This document shows positions 18,732 through 28,419 of a DNA stretch of 64,000 bases, one piece after another (position 1 is the stretch's first letter; every line of letters starts with the position of its first letter). This stretch comes from Flagellimonas marinaquae (GTDB taxonomy: Bacteria > Bacteroidota > Bacteroidia > Flavobacteriales > Flavobacteriaceae): contig NZ_CP092415.1 of the NCBI RefSeq assembly GCF_023716465.1, positions 3,664,408 to 3,728,407 of the forward strand, given 5' to 3'. The notes under the pieces were generated by a model. It was given only the letters and a program-made list of their open reading frames with translations, had not been told where the DNA came from and did not search any database. The translations under genes and the position numbers were made by a program.

Positions 18732-20816
18732 TTGAAGAACGTAACCTTTGCTATACTGGCAGTATTGATCTGGGGGTGCACCAAGCAGTCCCCTAAAACC
18801 GAGGCAACTACCAGCCCGGAACTAGATTCCATACAGGAGCTGGTAAACATTGCCAAGACCGCAAAAGAGCTGTCCTTGGAGGACAAAAAGGTCTATTTAA
18901 AACAAGCGGAAGAAAAATCCATGGCCCTTTCGAACGACTCCATCAAGCTTGAACAACTCTCTAAAATTTCTTTGGCCTATTTAAAACTAAGGGACTCTTT
19001 AAATTTTAGGAGATCCAATCAAGAATTGATCAAGCTATCGCAGAACGCTAAATCAAACAAGGTGTTGGGCTATTCCAATTGGGACTTGGCTCTTTTTTTA
19101 CAATCCAAAGGCGTTATGGACAGTGCTATGTTTTATTATCGCAATGCATTAAAAAGTTTCGAAAAAATGCCTGTGGACTCCACTTCAAAATCACTCCGCG
19201 CAAGAATGTATTACGGAATGGCTCGGGTACAAGACTCTTACAAGGATTATTTGGGCGGTGAGATCAGCACCACTGCCGCCATAAAAATATTCGATGACCT
19301 GGAAGATAATTATAGACTTCATAGTAGTTACAATTTACTAGGTGTGCTTGCCAAAGGATTGGGAAATACCGAAAAATCGATTGAATCCTACAATAAAGCC
19401 CTCGAATATCTAGATAAATCAGATAATCCCGGTAAAAACAAATCGAAATGGGTTATCCAAAACAATATCGCCAGTGTGTATTTAAATGCAGGGGATTATG
19501 AAAAAGCTAAGCAAGAATACAAACAGCTTTTATCGGATAATGCTTTTAAGCAAAACTTACCGGGCACATACCAAAAAGCCTTGGGCAGTTTTGCCTACAC
19601 TGTTTTAAAACTGGACAACGATGCCGAGCAAGCAGAACAGCTCCTAAACGAAGCTTTTGTGGTAAACGCAGAATATGGCGATTTATACGATCGTGCCCGC
19701 CTTAATTATTACTATGCAGAGGTCTTGGCCGCTAAAAAAGACACCCTACAAGCTATTGCCCAAGCCAAGGAATCGTTCGAGGTTGCCAAAGAAACCTACA
19801 ACAACGACCGTATGTTGGACGCACTGCGGTTGTTGAACGGCCTAGATCCGGCCAATTCTAAATCGTATTTTGAGGAATATGCCCAATTAAGCGATATTAT
19901 AAAGGTAGAGGAACGAACCAAACGAGATAAATTTGCCAGAATACGATTGGAAACCGATCAAGTTATCGAAGCCAACCAAATTTTGATCAAGGAAAAACAA
20001 GTTTGGATATACTTTACCGCTCTTTTTATAACTTTTGGTATCGGATTTTTGATCATTATTTCCCTTTATGTGAGCAACAGTCAATTAAAATCGAAACAGC
20101 GCCTACAGGAGAGCAATCAAGAAATTTACAATTTAATGCTATCCCAACAAGGAAAGTTTAAAGAAGGTAAACAATTGGAACAAAAACGAATATCCGAAGA
20201 GCTGCACGATGGTATTTTGGGAGAAATGCTGGGCATACGACTTATTTTAAGTGGATTGAACGAAAGAAACGACCAAGCCTCAATTGACCAAAGAACCAAT
20301 TTAATAGAAAAACTACGTCTTGTTGAAGAGGAAATTCGCACAATTTCCCATGAACTGAACCATGCATCCTATGAAAAATTTCATAATTTTATCGTGTCCA
20401 TGGAAGACATGATCAACGAAATTGAGAAATCGTCCGGCATGAATTGTTCCTTTGCTTACGACAAAAAATTAAATTGGGACAATTTGCTGGGAGACATTAA
20501 GATCAATGCCTATAGAATAGTTCAAGAATCATTAAAAAACTGTGTAAAACACGCAAAAAGTCAAAATGTATCCATATCCTTTCAATCAACCAACGGCAGA
20601 TTAAAACTAACCATAACCGACGACGGTGTTGGTTTTGATCCCAGTAGAAAAAAGAAAGGAATCGGGTTAAGGAACATTGTTTCCAGAGTTAAAAAAGTTA
20701 AAGGAGTTTTGGACATTGACAGTCGGCCCGGGAAAGGCACCTCTATAATGGTTACCATGCCGGCCAAATATGTTGAGTTCGAAACAACGGACCAAAACCA
20801 TGTTGTAAACGCATAG
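18732..20816 (+). CDS. TPR sensor histidine kinase, NarL/HisKA_3 class, lipoprotein-like N-terminus
   Basis: A 694-residue kinase. The N-terminus (VTFAILAVLIWGC) looks like an SPII signal, then a periplasmic TPR array covers about 45-400. A transmembrane helix (about 424-447) leads to a coiled coil and a HisKA_3 domain with the phospho-acceptor His in EELHDGILGEMLG (His492), then an HATPase with HELNHASYEKF, the N-box region and the GIGLRNI and GKGTSIMV glycine motifs. It should phosphorylate the adjacent response regulator in reply to an envelope signal bound by the TPRs. The start is TTG at 18732; no good ATG precedes the signal. The regulator gene follows after 27 bases. Confidence 0.88.
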   Translation: MKNVTFAILAVLIWGCTKQSPKTEATTSPELDSIQELVNIAKTAKELSLEDKKVYLKQAEEKSMALSNDSIKLEQLSKISLAYLKLRDSLNFRRSNQELIKLSQNAKSNKVLGYSNWDLALFLQSKGVMDSAMFYYRNALKSFEKMPVDSTSKSLRARMYYGMARVQDSYKDYLGGEISTTAAIKIFDDLEDNYRLHSSYNLLGVLAKGLGNTEKSIESYNKALEYLDKSDNPGKNKSKWVIQNNIASVYLNAGDYEKAKQEYKQLLSDNAFKQNLPGTYQKALGSFAYTVLKLDNDAEQAEQLLNEAFVVNAEYGDLYDRARLNYYYAEVLAAKKDTLQAIAQAKESFEVAKETYNNDRMLDALRLLNGLDPANSKSYFEEYAQLSDIIKVEERTKRDKFARIRLETDQVIEANQILIKEKQVWIYFTALFITFGIGFLIIISLYVSNSQLKSKQRLQESNQEIYNLMLSQQGKFKEGKQLEQKRISEELHDGILGEMLGIRLILSGLNERNDQASIDQRTNLIEKLRLVEEEIRTISHELNHASYEKFHNFIVSMEDMINEIEKSSGMNCSFAYDKKLNWDNLLGDIKINAYRIVQESLKNCVKHAKSQNVSISFQSTNGRLKLTITDDGVGFDPSRKKKGIGLRNIVSRVKKVKGVLDIDSRPGKGTSIMVTMPAKYVEFETTDQNHVVNA

Positions 20817-20843
20817 TCCCCCAAATTAATAAGAATACCTACG

Positions 20844-21512
20844 ATGAAAACACTACGAATACTTGCAATAGACGACCATGAAATGACCATGCTCGGGTAC
20901 AAGTTTATACTCGAAGGCATAGAATTCGATGGCCACAATATTATAGTCGATACAGCTACCTCTTACCACACAGGTAAAAAACTGATAGAGGATTCCGTGA
21001 ATACCTTTAAATACGATATCCTTTTTTTGGATGTCCAACTTTTTGCCCCAAATGAAGACCAGCCCTATACCGGTGAGGATCTTGGTATTTTGGCCCGTAA
21101 AATTGTTCCCGAGAGTAAAATTGTTTTTATGTCTTCCTTTAGCGACAACTTTAGGATCAACAGTATATTGAAATCCGTGGATCCAGATGGTTACCTGGTT
21201 AAAACGGATATTGACCCCAAAACGCTGGAAGAAGCCGTTAGAACCATAATGACAGAGCCTCCTTATTATTCGTCCAAGGCATTGGGGGCCATAAGAAAAA
21301 AGATGGCCAATGACATAGAAATAGACGAGAAGGACAAACAAATACTATATCACCTTTCCAAAGGAACAAAGAACAAGGATCTGGAAAAATTTATCAGGCT
21401 CTCCCCATCTTCCATTGAAAATAGAAAAAGGCACCTAAAGACATTGTTCGGAACCGAAAACGAAAACGATCTTGCCCTTATCTTAGCCGCAAAAAACCGA
21501 GGTTTTATTTAG
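20844..21512 (+). CDS. response regulator, partner of the TPR kinase
   Basis: A 222-residue two-domain regulator. The receiver (about 4-145) has the acidic pair IDD (residues 9-11), the phospho-acceptor in LFLDVQL (Asp63) and the lysine in YLVKTD. The C-terminal part (about 158-220; DEKDKQILYHLSKGTKNKDLEKFI, then LSPSSIENRKRHLKTLFGTEN) is a divergent LuxR/NarL-type helix-turn-helix. It sits 27 bases after the kinase, so the two are a pair. A longer than usual segment follows the phospho-site (FAPNEDQPYTGEDLG). The targets are unknown; the small lipoprotein operon nearby is the obvious candidate. Confidence 0.88.
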   Translation: MKTLRILAIDDHEMTMLGYKFILEGIEFDGHNIIVDTATSYHTGKKLIEDSVNTFKYDILFLDVQLFAPNEDQPYTGEDLGILARKIVPESKIVFMSSFSDNFRINSILKSVDPDGYLVKTDIDPKTLEEAVRTIMTEPPYYSSKALGAIRKKMANDIEIDEKDKQILYHLSKGTKNKDLEKFIRLSPSSIENRKRHLKTLFGTENENDLALILAAKNRGFI

Positions 21513-21600
21513 GCTCGAATACCGTAAAATAAGGCGTTGTGACGATTTTGTGGTTGGTTTAGGCTCAAAAAATCAAAAAAAACTTACAAACAAGGGAAAA

Positions 21601-21630
21601 CCCCCAGAATTTTTAAGGATAATCTGTAAT
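21601..21630 (+). promoter_or_regulatory. third copy of the LytTR-upstream motif
   Basis: This stretch aligns with 17295-17325: both contain a CCC block, AG, a T-run, AAGG and then AAnCTGnAAT-like sequence. The - strand reads TTACAGATTAT inside it, close to the ACAGTT word before the LytTR gene. It lies 60-90 bases before the gene at 21693. Confidence 0.35.
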
Positions 21631-21692
21631 CCCATGCAAAAGATTCATCCTAATTTTATGTTGAAGGAATCACGAAGTTCAATCAACTCCAC

Positions 21693-22361
21693 ATGTCATC
21701 ATCAAATAAACCAAATAACAATCATAAAAAATCTGGTCCAAAAACCTATTTGGCCACCGATGGATTGGATGATTTTTTACGCGTACTCGAAAAGTATTTT
21801 TTCGCTACTGCCAAAGTAATTTGCAGGCACGATTCAAAAAACCATTCCACTAATCTGGTCATCGACCTTCATCATAATTTTGGTATAGGGGAATGCCTAC
21901 GTCATTTTAACAATGGCGATTGGGGCAATTATAATTTTGTAGAAGAGACCCACTCGGACATATCCAAATCGTTGGACAAAGCACTGGAGGTCCTGAACAA
22001 TAAAAGTCCCTATCCCATGGACATTTTAGAGCTATCTCTCCATTTTAAGGATACCTCTATCGTTATAACCCGTTTGCACAAGAACAGCATCCTCGAAGAG
22101 GCCAGCAATATTTTAACGGCCATAGGCAAACACTTTGTCTATTTTACCAAAGGATTGACCGAAATGCCGTATGAGATTTTTGTTCCTGTTTTTGAAGACA
22201 ATAACGCCGCTATCCAAAAGAAAACCTCTACACTAAGAACAAAATGCGGTTATTACGATTATTGGGGCCTTTACTTTGATAAAGGACAAAAGCACAAGGC
22301 CCTAATATATTCCCTACGAAAGAAAAAACTGTTCGACGAAAGTATTTTCTTGTACGAATAA
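21693..22361 (+). CDS. conserved protein of unknown function
   Basis: A 222-residue soluble protein with a basic, Asn/Ser-rich N-terminus (MSSSNKPNNNHKKSGPK) and no signal or membrane segment. The body has mixed alpha/beta character, e.g. TNLVIDLHHNFGIGECL and DILELSLHFKDTSIVITRLH, and ends FDESIFLYE. I recognise no family or catalytic motif. It lies 180 bases after the response regulator, behind a spacer that carries a sequence resembling the region before the LytTR gene, so it may share that control. Overlapping frames in the spacer lack support. It is convergent with glyA. Confidence 0.6.
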   Translation: MSSSNKPNNNHKKSGPKTYLATDGLDDFLRVLEKYFFATAKVICRHDSKNHSTNLVIDLHHNFGIGECLRHFNNGDWGNYNFVEETHSDISKSLDKALEVLNNKSPYPMDILELSLHFKDTSIVITRLHKNSILEEASNILTAIGKHFVYFTKGLTEMPYEIFVPVFEDNNAAIQKKTSTLRTKCGYYDYWGLYFDKGQKHKALIYSLRKKKLFDESIFLYE

Positions 22362-22380
22362 CGCTTTACGCTAGCGATTA

Positions 22381-23655
22381 CTAAACACTGAACAAGGGTC
22401 TCGATTTCATTAAATCGTTGACCTTTTGTTTTATCTGGGCAATTTTGGCCTCGTTCTCAGCATCCATTAAAATTTCATCGATGAACCCAACAATGGTCTC
22501 CATATCTTCTTCTTTAAGGCCTCTTGTGGTTATTGCCGACGTTCCAAAACGTATACCTGAGGTTATAAATGGTGATTTATCATCAAAAGGTACCATATTC
22601 TTATTGGCAGTAATATCCGCTTTTACCAAAACTTGTTCGGCTTCCTTGCCGGATATGTTTTTATTCCTCAAATCGATCAACATCATGTGGTTGTCCGTAC
22701 CGCCCGATATTACTTTGTAGTCCTTATCCATAAAGGCTTTGGCCATGGCAGCGGCATTTTTCTTCACCTGTACCATATAGTGTAAGAACTCGTCGGAAAG
22801 TGCTTCACCAAAAGCAACCGCTTTGGCAGCGATCACATGCTCCAGTGGGCCTCCTTGGTTTCCTGGGAAAACCGCTAGGTCCAAAAGTGCCGACATTTTT
22901 CTAAGGTTACCATTCTTTAATCGTATGCCAAATGGGTTATCAAAATTTTCACCCATTAAAATAAGGCCACCACGCGGACCACGCAATGTTTTGTGGGTAG
23001 TGGTAGTCACAATATGGCAATGCGGAATAGGATCGTTCAAAATTCCTTTTGCGATCAATCCTGCCGGGTGCGATATATCGGCCAACAAAATAGCGCCTAC
23101 ACTATCGGCAATTTCCCTAAATCGTTTAAAATCCATATCGCGCGAATAGGCAGATGCCCCGGCAATGATCAATTTGGGTTTTTCCTTATCAGCAATCTCC
23201 TGAATTCTGTCGTAGTTCAGCATGCCTGTTTCCTCGTCCACACCATAAAAGACCGGGTTGTACAATTTTCCGGAGAAGTTTACGGGCGAACCATGAGTTA
23301 AATGCCCGCCGTGGGAGAGGTCGAAACCTAAAATAGTGTCACCCGGCTTTAAACATGCATGGTAAACCGATGCATTGGCCTGCGAACCCGAATGTGGTTG
23401 TACATTGGCGTATGCCGCTCCAAAAAGTTCCTTGGCCCTGTCAATGGCCAATTGCTCTACTTGGTCCACCACTTCGCAACCACCATAATAGCGCTTTCCA
23501 GGATATCCCTCTGCATATTTATTGGTAAGTACTGAACCTGCAGCTTCCATTACCTGTGGACTTACAAAGTTTTCTGAAGCTATCAATTCAATACCTTCCA
23601 ATTGTCTATCCTTTTCTTGTGCTATTAGTTCAAAAATTTTGTGGTCTCGTTGCAT
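22381..23655 (-). CDS. glyA: serine hydroxymethyltransferase
   Basis: A PLP enzyme interconverting serine and glycine and feeding one-carbon units to tetrahydrofolate. It is 424 residues, the normal length. The PLP lysine is in [15 protein letters not shown] (about residue 222); [25 protein letters not shown] and [14 protein letters not shown] are all present. Nothing is odd. It is a single-gene unit: the unknown gene at 21693 converges on its 3' end and its 5' end is divergent from the lipoprotein at 23904 across 248 bases. Confidence 0.97.
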   Translation of the reverse strand: MQRDHKIFELIAQEKDRQLEGIELIASENFVSPQVMEAAGSVLTNKYAEGYPGKRYYGGCEVVDQVEQLAIDRAKELFGAAYANVQPHSGSQANASVYHACLKPGDTILGFDLSHGGHLTHGSPVNFSGKLYNPVFYGVDEETGMLNYDRIQEIADKEKPKLIIAGASAYSRDMDFKRFREIADSVGAILLADISHPAGLIAKGILNDPIPHCHIVTTTTHKTLRGPRGGLILMGENFDNPFGIRLKNGNLRKMSALLDLAVFPGNQGGPLEHVIAAKAVAFGEALSDEFLHYMVQVKKNAAAMAKAFMDKDYKVISGGTDNHMMLIDLRNKNISGKEAEQVLVKADITANKNMVPFDDKSPFITSGIRFGTSAITTRGLKEEDMETIVGFIDEILMDAENEAKIAQIKQKVNDLMKSRPLFSV

Positions 23656-23846
23656 TTGCCTTTGTTTTTAATAAGCGGTAAAATTACGAATTGCCAGTAG
23701 ATTTTTATCTATAAAAAACCGTTAGCTGTGTATTTTTATTAAACAACAGTTAACAATGTGCCAAATCCCAAAAAGTAATAAAAACCCTGTTTTTAAGCCT
23801 TTTGGTCCAAGATATACTACCCTTCGACCTTTTTCGTTTATAAATT

Positions 23847-23877
23847 GGGGAATTTTGGCACAGCTATTGAATTCCCC
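23847..23877 (+). promoter_or_regulatory. inverted repeat in the glyA/lipoprotein spacer
   Basis: GGGGAATT (23847-23854) and AATTCCCC (23870-23877) form a perfect inverted repeat with a 15-base spacer, 26 bases before the ATG of the lipoprotein gene. It could be an operator or a leader hairpin; no T-run follows. The rest of 23656-23846 shows nothing certain. Confidence 0.35.
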
Positions 23878-23903
23878 CTAATCAAACCAATAAAGTTGAA
23901 CCT

Positions 23904-25088
23904 ATGAAAAAAATTTTACTCTTAACCGCAATAATTGTTTTTAGCGCTTGCAGCGGCGTAAAGAAAACACAGGAGGCCCTCAATACGGGCAACTACATTA
24001 CAGCAATGAACAAGGCCATAAAGAACCTGGCCGAGAACAAGACCAAAAAAGGACATCAACAGTACATTGTTTTATTGGAAGAGGCCTTTGCTAAAAATGC
24101 CGCGAGGGAGCAACAAGAAATTTCATTTCTTCAGAATGATGGCAATCCCGCGAATTTGGAAAACATCTACAATAAATATTTACAGTTAAAACAAATCCAA
24201 CAGCGTATAAGACCTTTACTACCTTTGTATATTTCAGATGAAGGAAGAAACGCCGAGTTCAATTTTGTAAACTACGATAACAATATCTTAAATACCAAGG
24301 ACGAACTTTCCGAGCATTTATACCAAAATGCCCTGAACCTACTATCCACGGCCAAGTATAAATCGGATTACAGAAATGCCTATGATGATTTAAAATATTT
24401 GCAGGAAATTAACCCGGGCTACCGGGAAACGGTAGCAAAAATGGATGAAGCCTACAATAAAGGTTTGGAATTCGTAAGGGTGGACATTGCAAATCAGACA
24501 CAACAGATCATCCCGGAGCGATTGGAGTCGGAGCTTTTGGATTTTAATGCCTTTGGCATTGATAACTTCTGGTTGCAATACCACACCAACCCCTTGAAAA
24601 ATGTAAAATATGATTATGCCATGAACTTGGATTTTATGGAGATCAACGTGTCTCCGGAGCGTATTAACGAAACCCAAGTGATAAAAGAGAGACAAATCAA
24701 AGACGGTTGGCAATACCTCTTGGACAACGATGGCAATGTGGTAAAGGATAGTTTGGGAAACAAAATAAAAGTAGATAAAATGCGAACGGTTACTTGTAAA
24801 TTGTTCCAGTTTACCCAGACCAAAAGTGCTCAAATTGGCGCAAAAGTGAGTTTTACAGATTTACGGAGCGGACAGGAAATCAACTCCTACCCCCTATCGA
24901 GCGAATTTATTTTTGAACATATCTTCGCCAATTATCAAGGAGACAAAAGAGCCTTGGAAGACGACCTTTTGTTGTACCTGAACGCTAGGGAAGTTCCCTT
25001 TCCGTCGAACGAGCAAATGGTCTACGATGCAGGCGAAGATCTAAAAGCACGCCTAAAGAACATTGTATCCAAGTACCAGTTCAATTAA
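23904..25088 (+). CDS. TPR-like lipoprotein of unknown function
   Basis: A 394-residue protein with signal MKKILLLTAIIVFSAC (Cys16, SPII lipobox). The mature N-terminal half is helical and TPR-like (TGNYITAMNKAIKNLAENK, about 27-45; LYQNALNLLSTAKYKSDY, about 140-157). The C-terminal half is beta-rich, with a repeated theme of residue-rich strands (TVTCKLFQFTQTKSAQIG). It is probably anchored in the envelope. I know comparable unnamed Flavobacteriaceae lipoproteins but no function. It is a single-gene unit; a hairpin repeat lies just after the stop codon. Confidence 0.7.
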   Translation: MKKILLLTAIIVFSACSGVKKTQEALNTGNYITAMNKAIKNLAENKTKKGHQQYIVLLEEAFAKNAAREQQEISFLQNDGNPANLENIYNKYLQLKQIQQRIRPLLPLYISDEGRNAEFNFVNYDNNILNTKDELSEHLYQNALNLLSTAKYKSDYRNAYDDLKYLQEINPGYRETVAKMDEAYNKGLEFVRVDIANQTQQIIPERLESELLDFNAFGIDNFWLQYHTNPLKNVKYDYAMNLDFMEINVSPERINETQVIKERQIKDGWQYLLDNDGNVVKDSLGNKIKVDKMRTVTCKLFQFTQTKSAQIGAKVSFTDLRSGQEINSYPLSSEFIFEHIFANYQGDKRALEDDLLLYLNAREVPFPSNEQMVYDAGEDLKARLKNIVSKYQFN

Positions 25089-25098
25089 AAAATGGTTA

Positions 25099-25149
25099 CG
25101 TATCGAGCATGGTCGAGATGTATTAACGTTCTTGGCCACGCTCGAGTCG
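25099..25149. repeat. hairpin repeat element
   Basis: Imperfect inverted repeat: arms 25099-25117 and 25131-25149 pair at 14 of 19 positions, with cores TCGAGCATGG and CCACGCTCGA. The GCTCGA-rich arms resemble the dispersed palindromes at 47178 and 59367. It lies between the convergent lipoprotein and ytxJ genes and might also help end transcription. Confidence 0.5.
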
Positions 25150-25164
25150 AAACCTATTCAAAAC

Positions 25165-25554
25165 CTACAGGTACTGTTTCAAATCTACATCCGAAATAGC
25201 TCCGTGGGATGTATGGAAAACCACTTCGCCATTCTTGATTACTAGCAATTGTGGCGACTCATGCCGTACTTTGAACTGGTCCTCTATCGCGTTCGATACA
25301 TCCCGATTGCGCTGAATCGTTAAAAAATGAATATCGACCTCCAAATCCATATCATATCCTTCGGTAAACATGCCCAATACCATTCTGCTGATACCGCATG
25401 TACTGGAATGCTTATAAACAATTTGGGGTCTCTCTTTTGATTTCTCCTTAATCGTCTCCAATTGCTCCAATGACTCCAATGGAACCCAGGGCAATTCCTT
25501 CTTTTCCGTATTGGTTTTCTCCTTTTTTCCGAAAACACTGTCAAATAATCCCAT
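25165..25554 (-). CDS. ytxJ: bacillithiol system redox-active protein YtxJ
   Basis: A 129-residue thioredoxin-like protein of the YtxJ (DUF2847) family. A single active-site cysteine lies in HSSTCGISR (Cys53), the monothiol arrangement of the family, followed by VRHESPQLLVIKNG with the cis-proline region. In Bacillus and other bacillithiol producers such proteins are proposed to remove bacillithiol from protein cysteines; many Bacteroidota also make bacillithiol. The gene is monocistronic, divergent from clpB, with which it may share stress regulation (inference only). Confidence 0.85.
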   Translation of the reverse strand: MGLFDSVFGKKEKTNTEKKELPWVPLESLEQLETIKEKSKERPQIVYKHSSTCGISRMVLGMFTEGYDMDLEVDIHFLTIQRNRDVSNAIEDQFKVRHESPQLLVIKNGEVVFHTSHGAISDVDLKQYL

Positions 25555-25697
25555 ATTACAAATTTACAGGATAAGTCGGCGGGGAACAAAAAGCTTACAA
25601 CTGACTAAATGTCTTATTTTTATTGAGTTTTACAGACATTTTGACGGTATCTTCTTCGTGGTAAGGTTGTTGACTTAATTTAAAAAAAACAACAACT

Positions 25698-28298
25698 ATG
25701 AACTTTAATAATTTTACCATAAAATCACAAGAAGCCATTCAAAGGGCTCAACAGTTGGCCCAAGAATTTGGGCATCAACAAATCGAAAACGAGCATTTGT
25801 TCAAGGCTATTGCCGAAGTCGATGAAAACGTATTGCCTTTCATACTAAAAAAATTGAACGTCAATACCAACCTCATCAACCAAATATTGGACAAAGAACT
25901 GCAGAGTTTTGCCAAGGTCTCGGGAGGGGAAACAATGCTATCCAGAGAAGCAGGTAAAACGGTGAACGAGGCCAGCATCATTGCAAAAAACATGGGCGAT
26001 GAATATGTTTCGGTCGAGCATTTGCTATTGGCCATTTTTAAATCCAAAAGTAAAATTGCCCAGATCTTAAAAGATCAGGGTGCTACGGAGAAAGATTTTA
26101 AAACTGCCATTCAAGAACTGCGAAAAGGTGGAAAGGTTACCTCGCAAAGTGCCGAGGACACCTATAATTCCTTGGATAAATATGCAAACAACCTTAACCA
26201 AATGGCCGATAGCGGCAAATTGGACCCCGTAATCGGGAGGGACGAAGAAATTCGAAGGGTACTGCAAATTTTGTCCCGTAGAACAAAAAACAATCCCATG
26301 CTCGTTGGTGAGCCCGGGGTAGGTAAAACCGCGATCGCGGAGGGTCTGGCGCACCGAATTATTCAAGGAGACGTACCGGAAAACCTAAAGGACAAAGTAA
26401 TCTATTCGCTCGATATGGGTGCCCTCATTGCAGGGGCAAAATACAAGGGCGAGTTCGAGGAGCGCCTTAAGGCCGTAATCAAGGAAGTTACCTCCTCCGA
26501 TGGCAATATTGTACTATTTATAGATGAAATTCACACACTGGTAGGTGCAGGTGGCGGACAGGGTGCAATGGACGCTGCAAATATTCTAAAACCTGCGTTG
26601 GCACGTGGTGAACTCAGAGCCATAGGAGCCACAACTTTGGATGAATATCAAAAATATTTTGAAAAGGACAAAGCCCTGGAGCGCAGGTTCCAAAAGGTAA
26701 TCGTGGACGAACCCGATACCGAAAGTGCCATTTCCATACTTAGAGGTATAAAGGAAAAGTACGAAGCCCACCACAAGGTCCGAATTAAGGATGATGCCGT
26801 GATCGGCGCCGTGGAACTATCTCAACGCTACATTACCAATCGTTTTTTGCCGGACAAGGCAATCGACCTTATGGACGAGGCCGCTTCCAAACTTCGAATG
26901 GAAATTAATTCCAAACCCGAAGAACTGGACGTTTTGGACCGAAAGATCATGCAACTGGAAATTGAGGTCGAAGCCATTAAACGAGAAAACGATACGACCA
27001 AACTAAAGTCGTTGAATTTGGAACTGGCCAACCTTAAGGAAGACCGTAACGAAATTTTTGCCAAATGGGAGAGTGAAAAAACCGTGGTGGACAATATCCA
27101 AAAAACCAAAGAGGATATCGAACACTATAAAGTAGAGGCCGAACGTGCCGAACGCAACGGCGATTACGGTAAGGTAGCAGAATTGCGGTATGGCAAGATC
27201 AAAGAAGCCCAGGAAAAATTGGACAAGTTACAAGAAGAGCTTGCAACGCAGCAAACCGCTGGTACTCTGATCAAAGAAGAAGTAACCTATGAGGATATTG
27301 CGGAAGTAGTTGCCAAATGGACAGGTATCCCGGTCAACAAGATGATGCAGAGCGAAAGGGAGAAACTTTTAAAATTGGAAGATGTACTCCACAAGCGCGT
27401 AGTGGGCCAAGATGAGGCAATAATTGCCGTCTCCGATGCCATCCGAAGAAGTAGAGCCGGATTGCAAGATGCCAAAAAACCTATAGGCTCTTTTCTATTT
27501 CTAGGTACAACAGGGGTAGGTAAAACCGAGTTGGCAAAAACCCTGGCCTCATACTTGTTCGATGATGAAAATGCAATTACACGGATCGATATGAGCGAGT
27601 ACCAAGAACGCCATTCCGTTAGCAGGTTGGTCGGGGCCCCTCCGGGGTATGTAGGATATGATGAAGGTGGACAATTAACGGAAGCCGTGCGGCGGAAGCC
27701 TTATTCGGTAATCCTGTTGGACGAGATAGAAAAAGCGCACCCAGATACGTTCAACATCCTTTTGCAAGTGCTGGACGAGGGAAGACTGACCGACAACAAA
27801 GGTCGAGTGGCAGATTTTAAAAACTCCATTATTATAATGACCAGTAACATGGGCAGCCACATTATCCAAGAGAAGTTCGAAGATGCCGTGGATGTGGAAA
27901 GTGCTTCCGATGCAGCTCGAGTAGAGGTGCTGGGATTACTAAGGAAAACCATTAGGCCAGAGTTTTTGAACCGAATAGACGACATTATCATGTTTACCCC
28001 GTTGAGCAAATCGGATATCAAGGACATTGTAGGGCTTCAATTGGAAAACTTAAAGAAAATGTTGTCCAAGCAAAATATTACGTTGGATGCCACACAAGAA
28101 GCCATCGCTTATTTGGCAGAGAAAGGTTACGACCCCCAATACGGCGCCAGACCGGTCAAAAGATTGATTCAAAAAGAAGTATTGAACAGCTTGTCCAAAG
28201 AACTGCTTTCGGGCAAAATTAGTTCGGACAGTATTGTTCTACTGGATTCTTTTGACGACCAATTGGTGTTCAGAAATCAGAACGAATTGGTGGAATAA
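25698..28298 (+). CDS. clpB: ATP-dependent disaggregase ClpB
   Basis: A Hsp104/ClpB-type AAA+ chaperone that, with DnaK, pulls proteins out of aggregates. At 866 residues it has the N-domain (about 1-145), the first AAA domain (Walker A GEPGVGKT near 205), the long M-domain coiled coil (about 410-530; KAINRE-type charged helices), the second AAA domain (GTTGVGKT near 605, LLDEIEKAH) and the C-terminal D2-small domain. The M-domain separates it from ClpC/ClpA, and the lack of an IGF/L loop shows it is not a ClpP partner. It is a single gene closed by a strong terminator at 28320. Confidence 0.97.
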   Translation: MNFNNFTIKSQEAIQRAQQLAQEFGHQQIENEHLFKAIAEVDENVLPFILKKLNVNTNLINQILDKELQSFAKVSGGETMLSREAGKTVNEASIIAKNMGDEYVSVEHLLLAIFKSKSKIAQILKDQGATEKDFKTAIQELRKGGKVTSQSAEDTYNSLDKYANNLNQMADSGKLDPVIGRDEEIRRVLQILSRRTKNNPMLVGEPGVGKTAIAEGLAHRIIQGDVPENLKDKVIYSLDMGALIAGAKYKGEFEERLKAVIKEVTSSDGNIVLFIDEIHTLVGAGGGQGAMDAANILKPALARGELRAIGATTLDEYQKYFEKDKALERRFQKVIVDEPDTESAISILRGIKEKYEAHHKVRIKDDAVIGAVELSQRYITNRFLPDKAIDLMDEAASKLRMEINSKPEELDVLDRKIMQLEIEVEAIKRENDTTKLKSLNLELANLKEDRNEIFAKWESEKTVVDNIQKTKEDIEHYKVEAERAERNGDYGKVAELRYGKIKEAQEKLDKLQEELATQQTAGTLIKEEVTYEDIAEVVAKWTGIPVNKMMQSEREKLLKLEDVLHKRVVGQDEAIIAVSDAIRRSRAGLQDAKKPIGSFLFLGTTGVGKTELAKTLASYLFDDENAITRIDMSEYQERHSVSRLVGAPPGYVGYDEGGQLTEAVRRKPYSVILLDEIEKAHPDTFNILLQVLDEGRLTDNKGRVADFKNSIIIMTSNMGSHIIQEKFEDAVDVESASDAARVEVLGLLRKTIRPEFLNRIDDIIMFTPLSKSDIKDIVGLQLENLKKMLSKQNITLDATQEAIAYLAEKGYDPQYGARPVKRLIQKEVLNSLSKELLSGKISSDSIVLLDSFDDQLVFRNQNELVE

Positions 28299-28319
28299 CA
28301 TTAAATCGCCCTTAAAACG

Positions 28320-28350
28320 AGCCCTTACTTTGTTAAAGTAGGGGCTTTTG
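28320..28350 (+). terminator. Rho-independent terminator of clpB
   Basis: Stem AGCCCTTACTTT (28320-28331) / AAAGTAGGGGCT (28335-28346), 12 base pairs with one G-T wobble, a 3-base loop and a T-rich tail. Confidence 0.88.
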
Positions 28351-28363
28351 TTTTGGAAAATAC

Positions 28364-28376
28364 CAGACAGTATCTG
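28364..28376. promoter_or_regulatory. candidate TetR operator
   Basis: CAGACAGTATCTG holds CAGA and TCTG in inverted order around a 5-base centre, 44 bases before the TetR-type gene. TetR regulators often bind a palindrome just upstream of their own start. The match is short, so the call is weak. Confidence 0.3.
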
Positions 28377-28419
28377 ATTTTTTATATCTTAGTTTCCACC
28401 AATACCAACCTTTACTAAA

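Noticed and set aside
21550..21819. Open frame overlapping the start of the 21693 gene
   Set aside because: It begins in the repeat-bearing spacer, overlaps in another frame and has no recognisable composition; the 21693 frame is longer and more protein-like.
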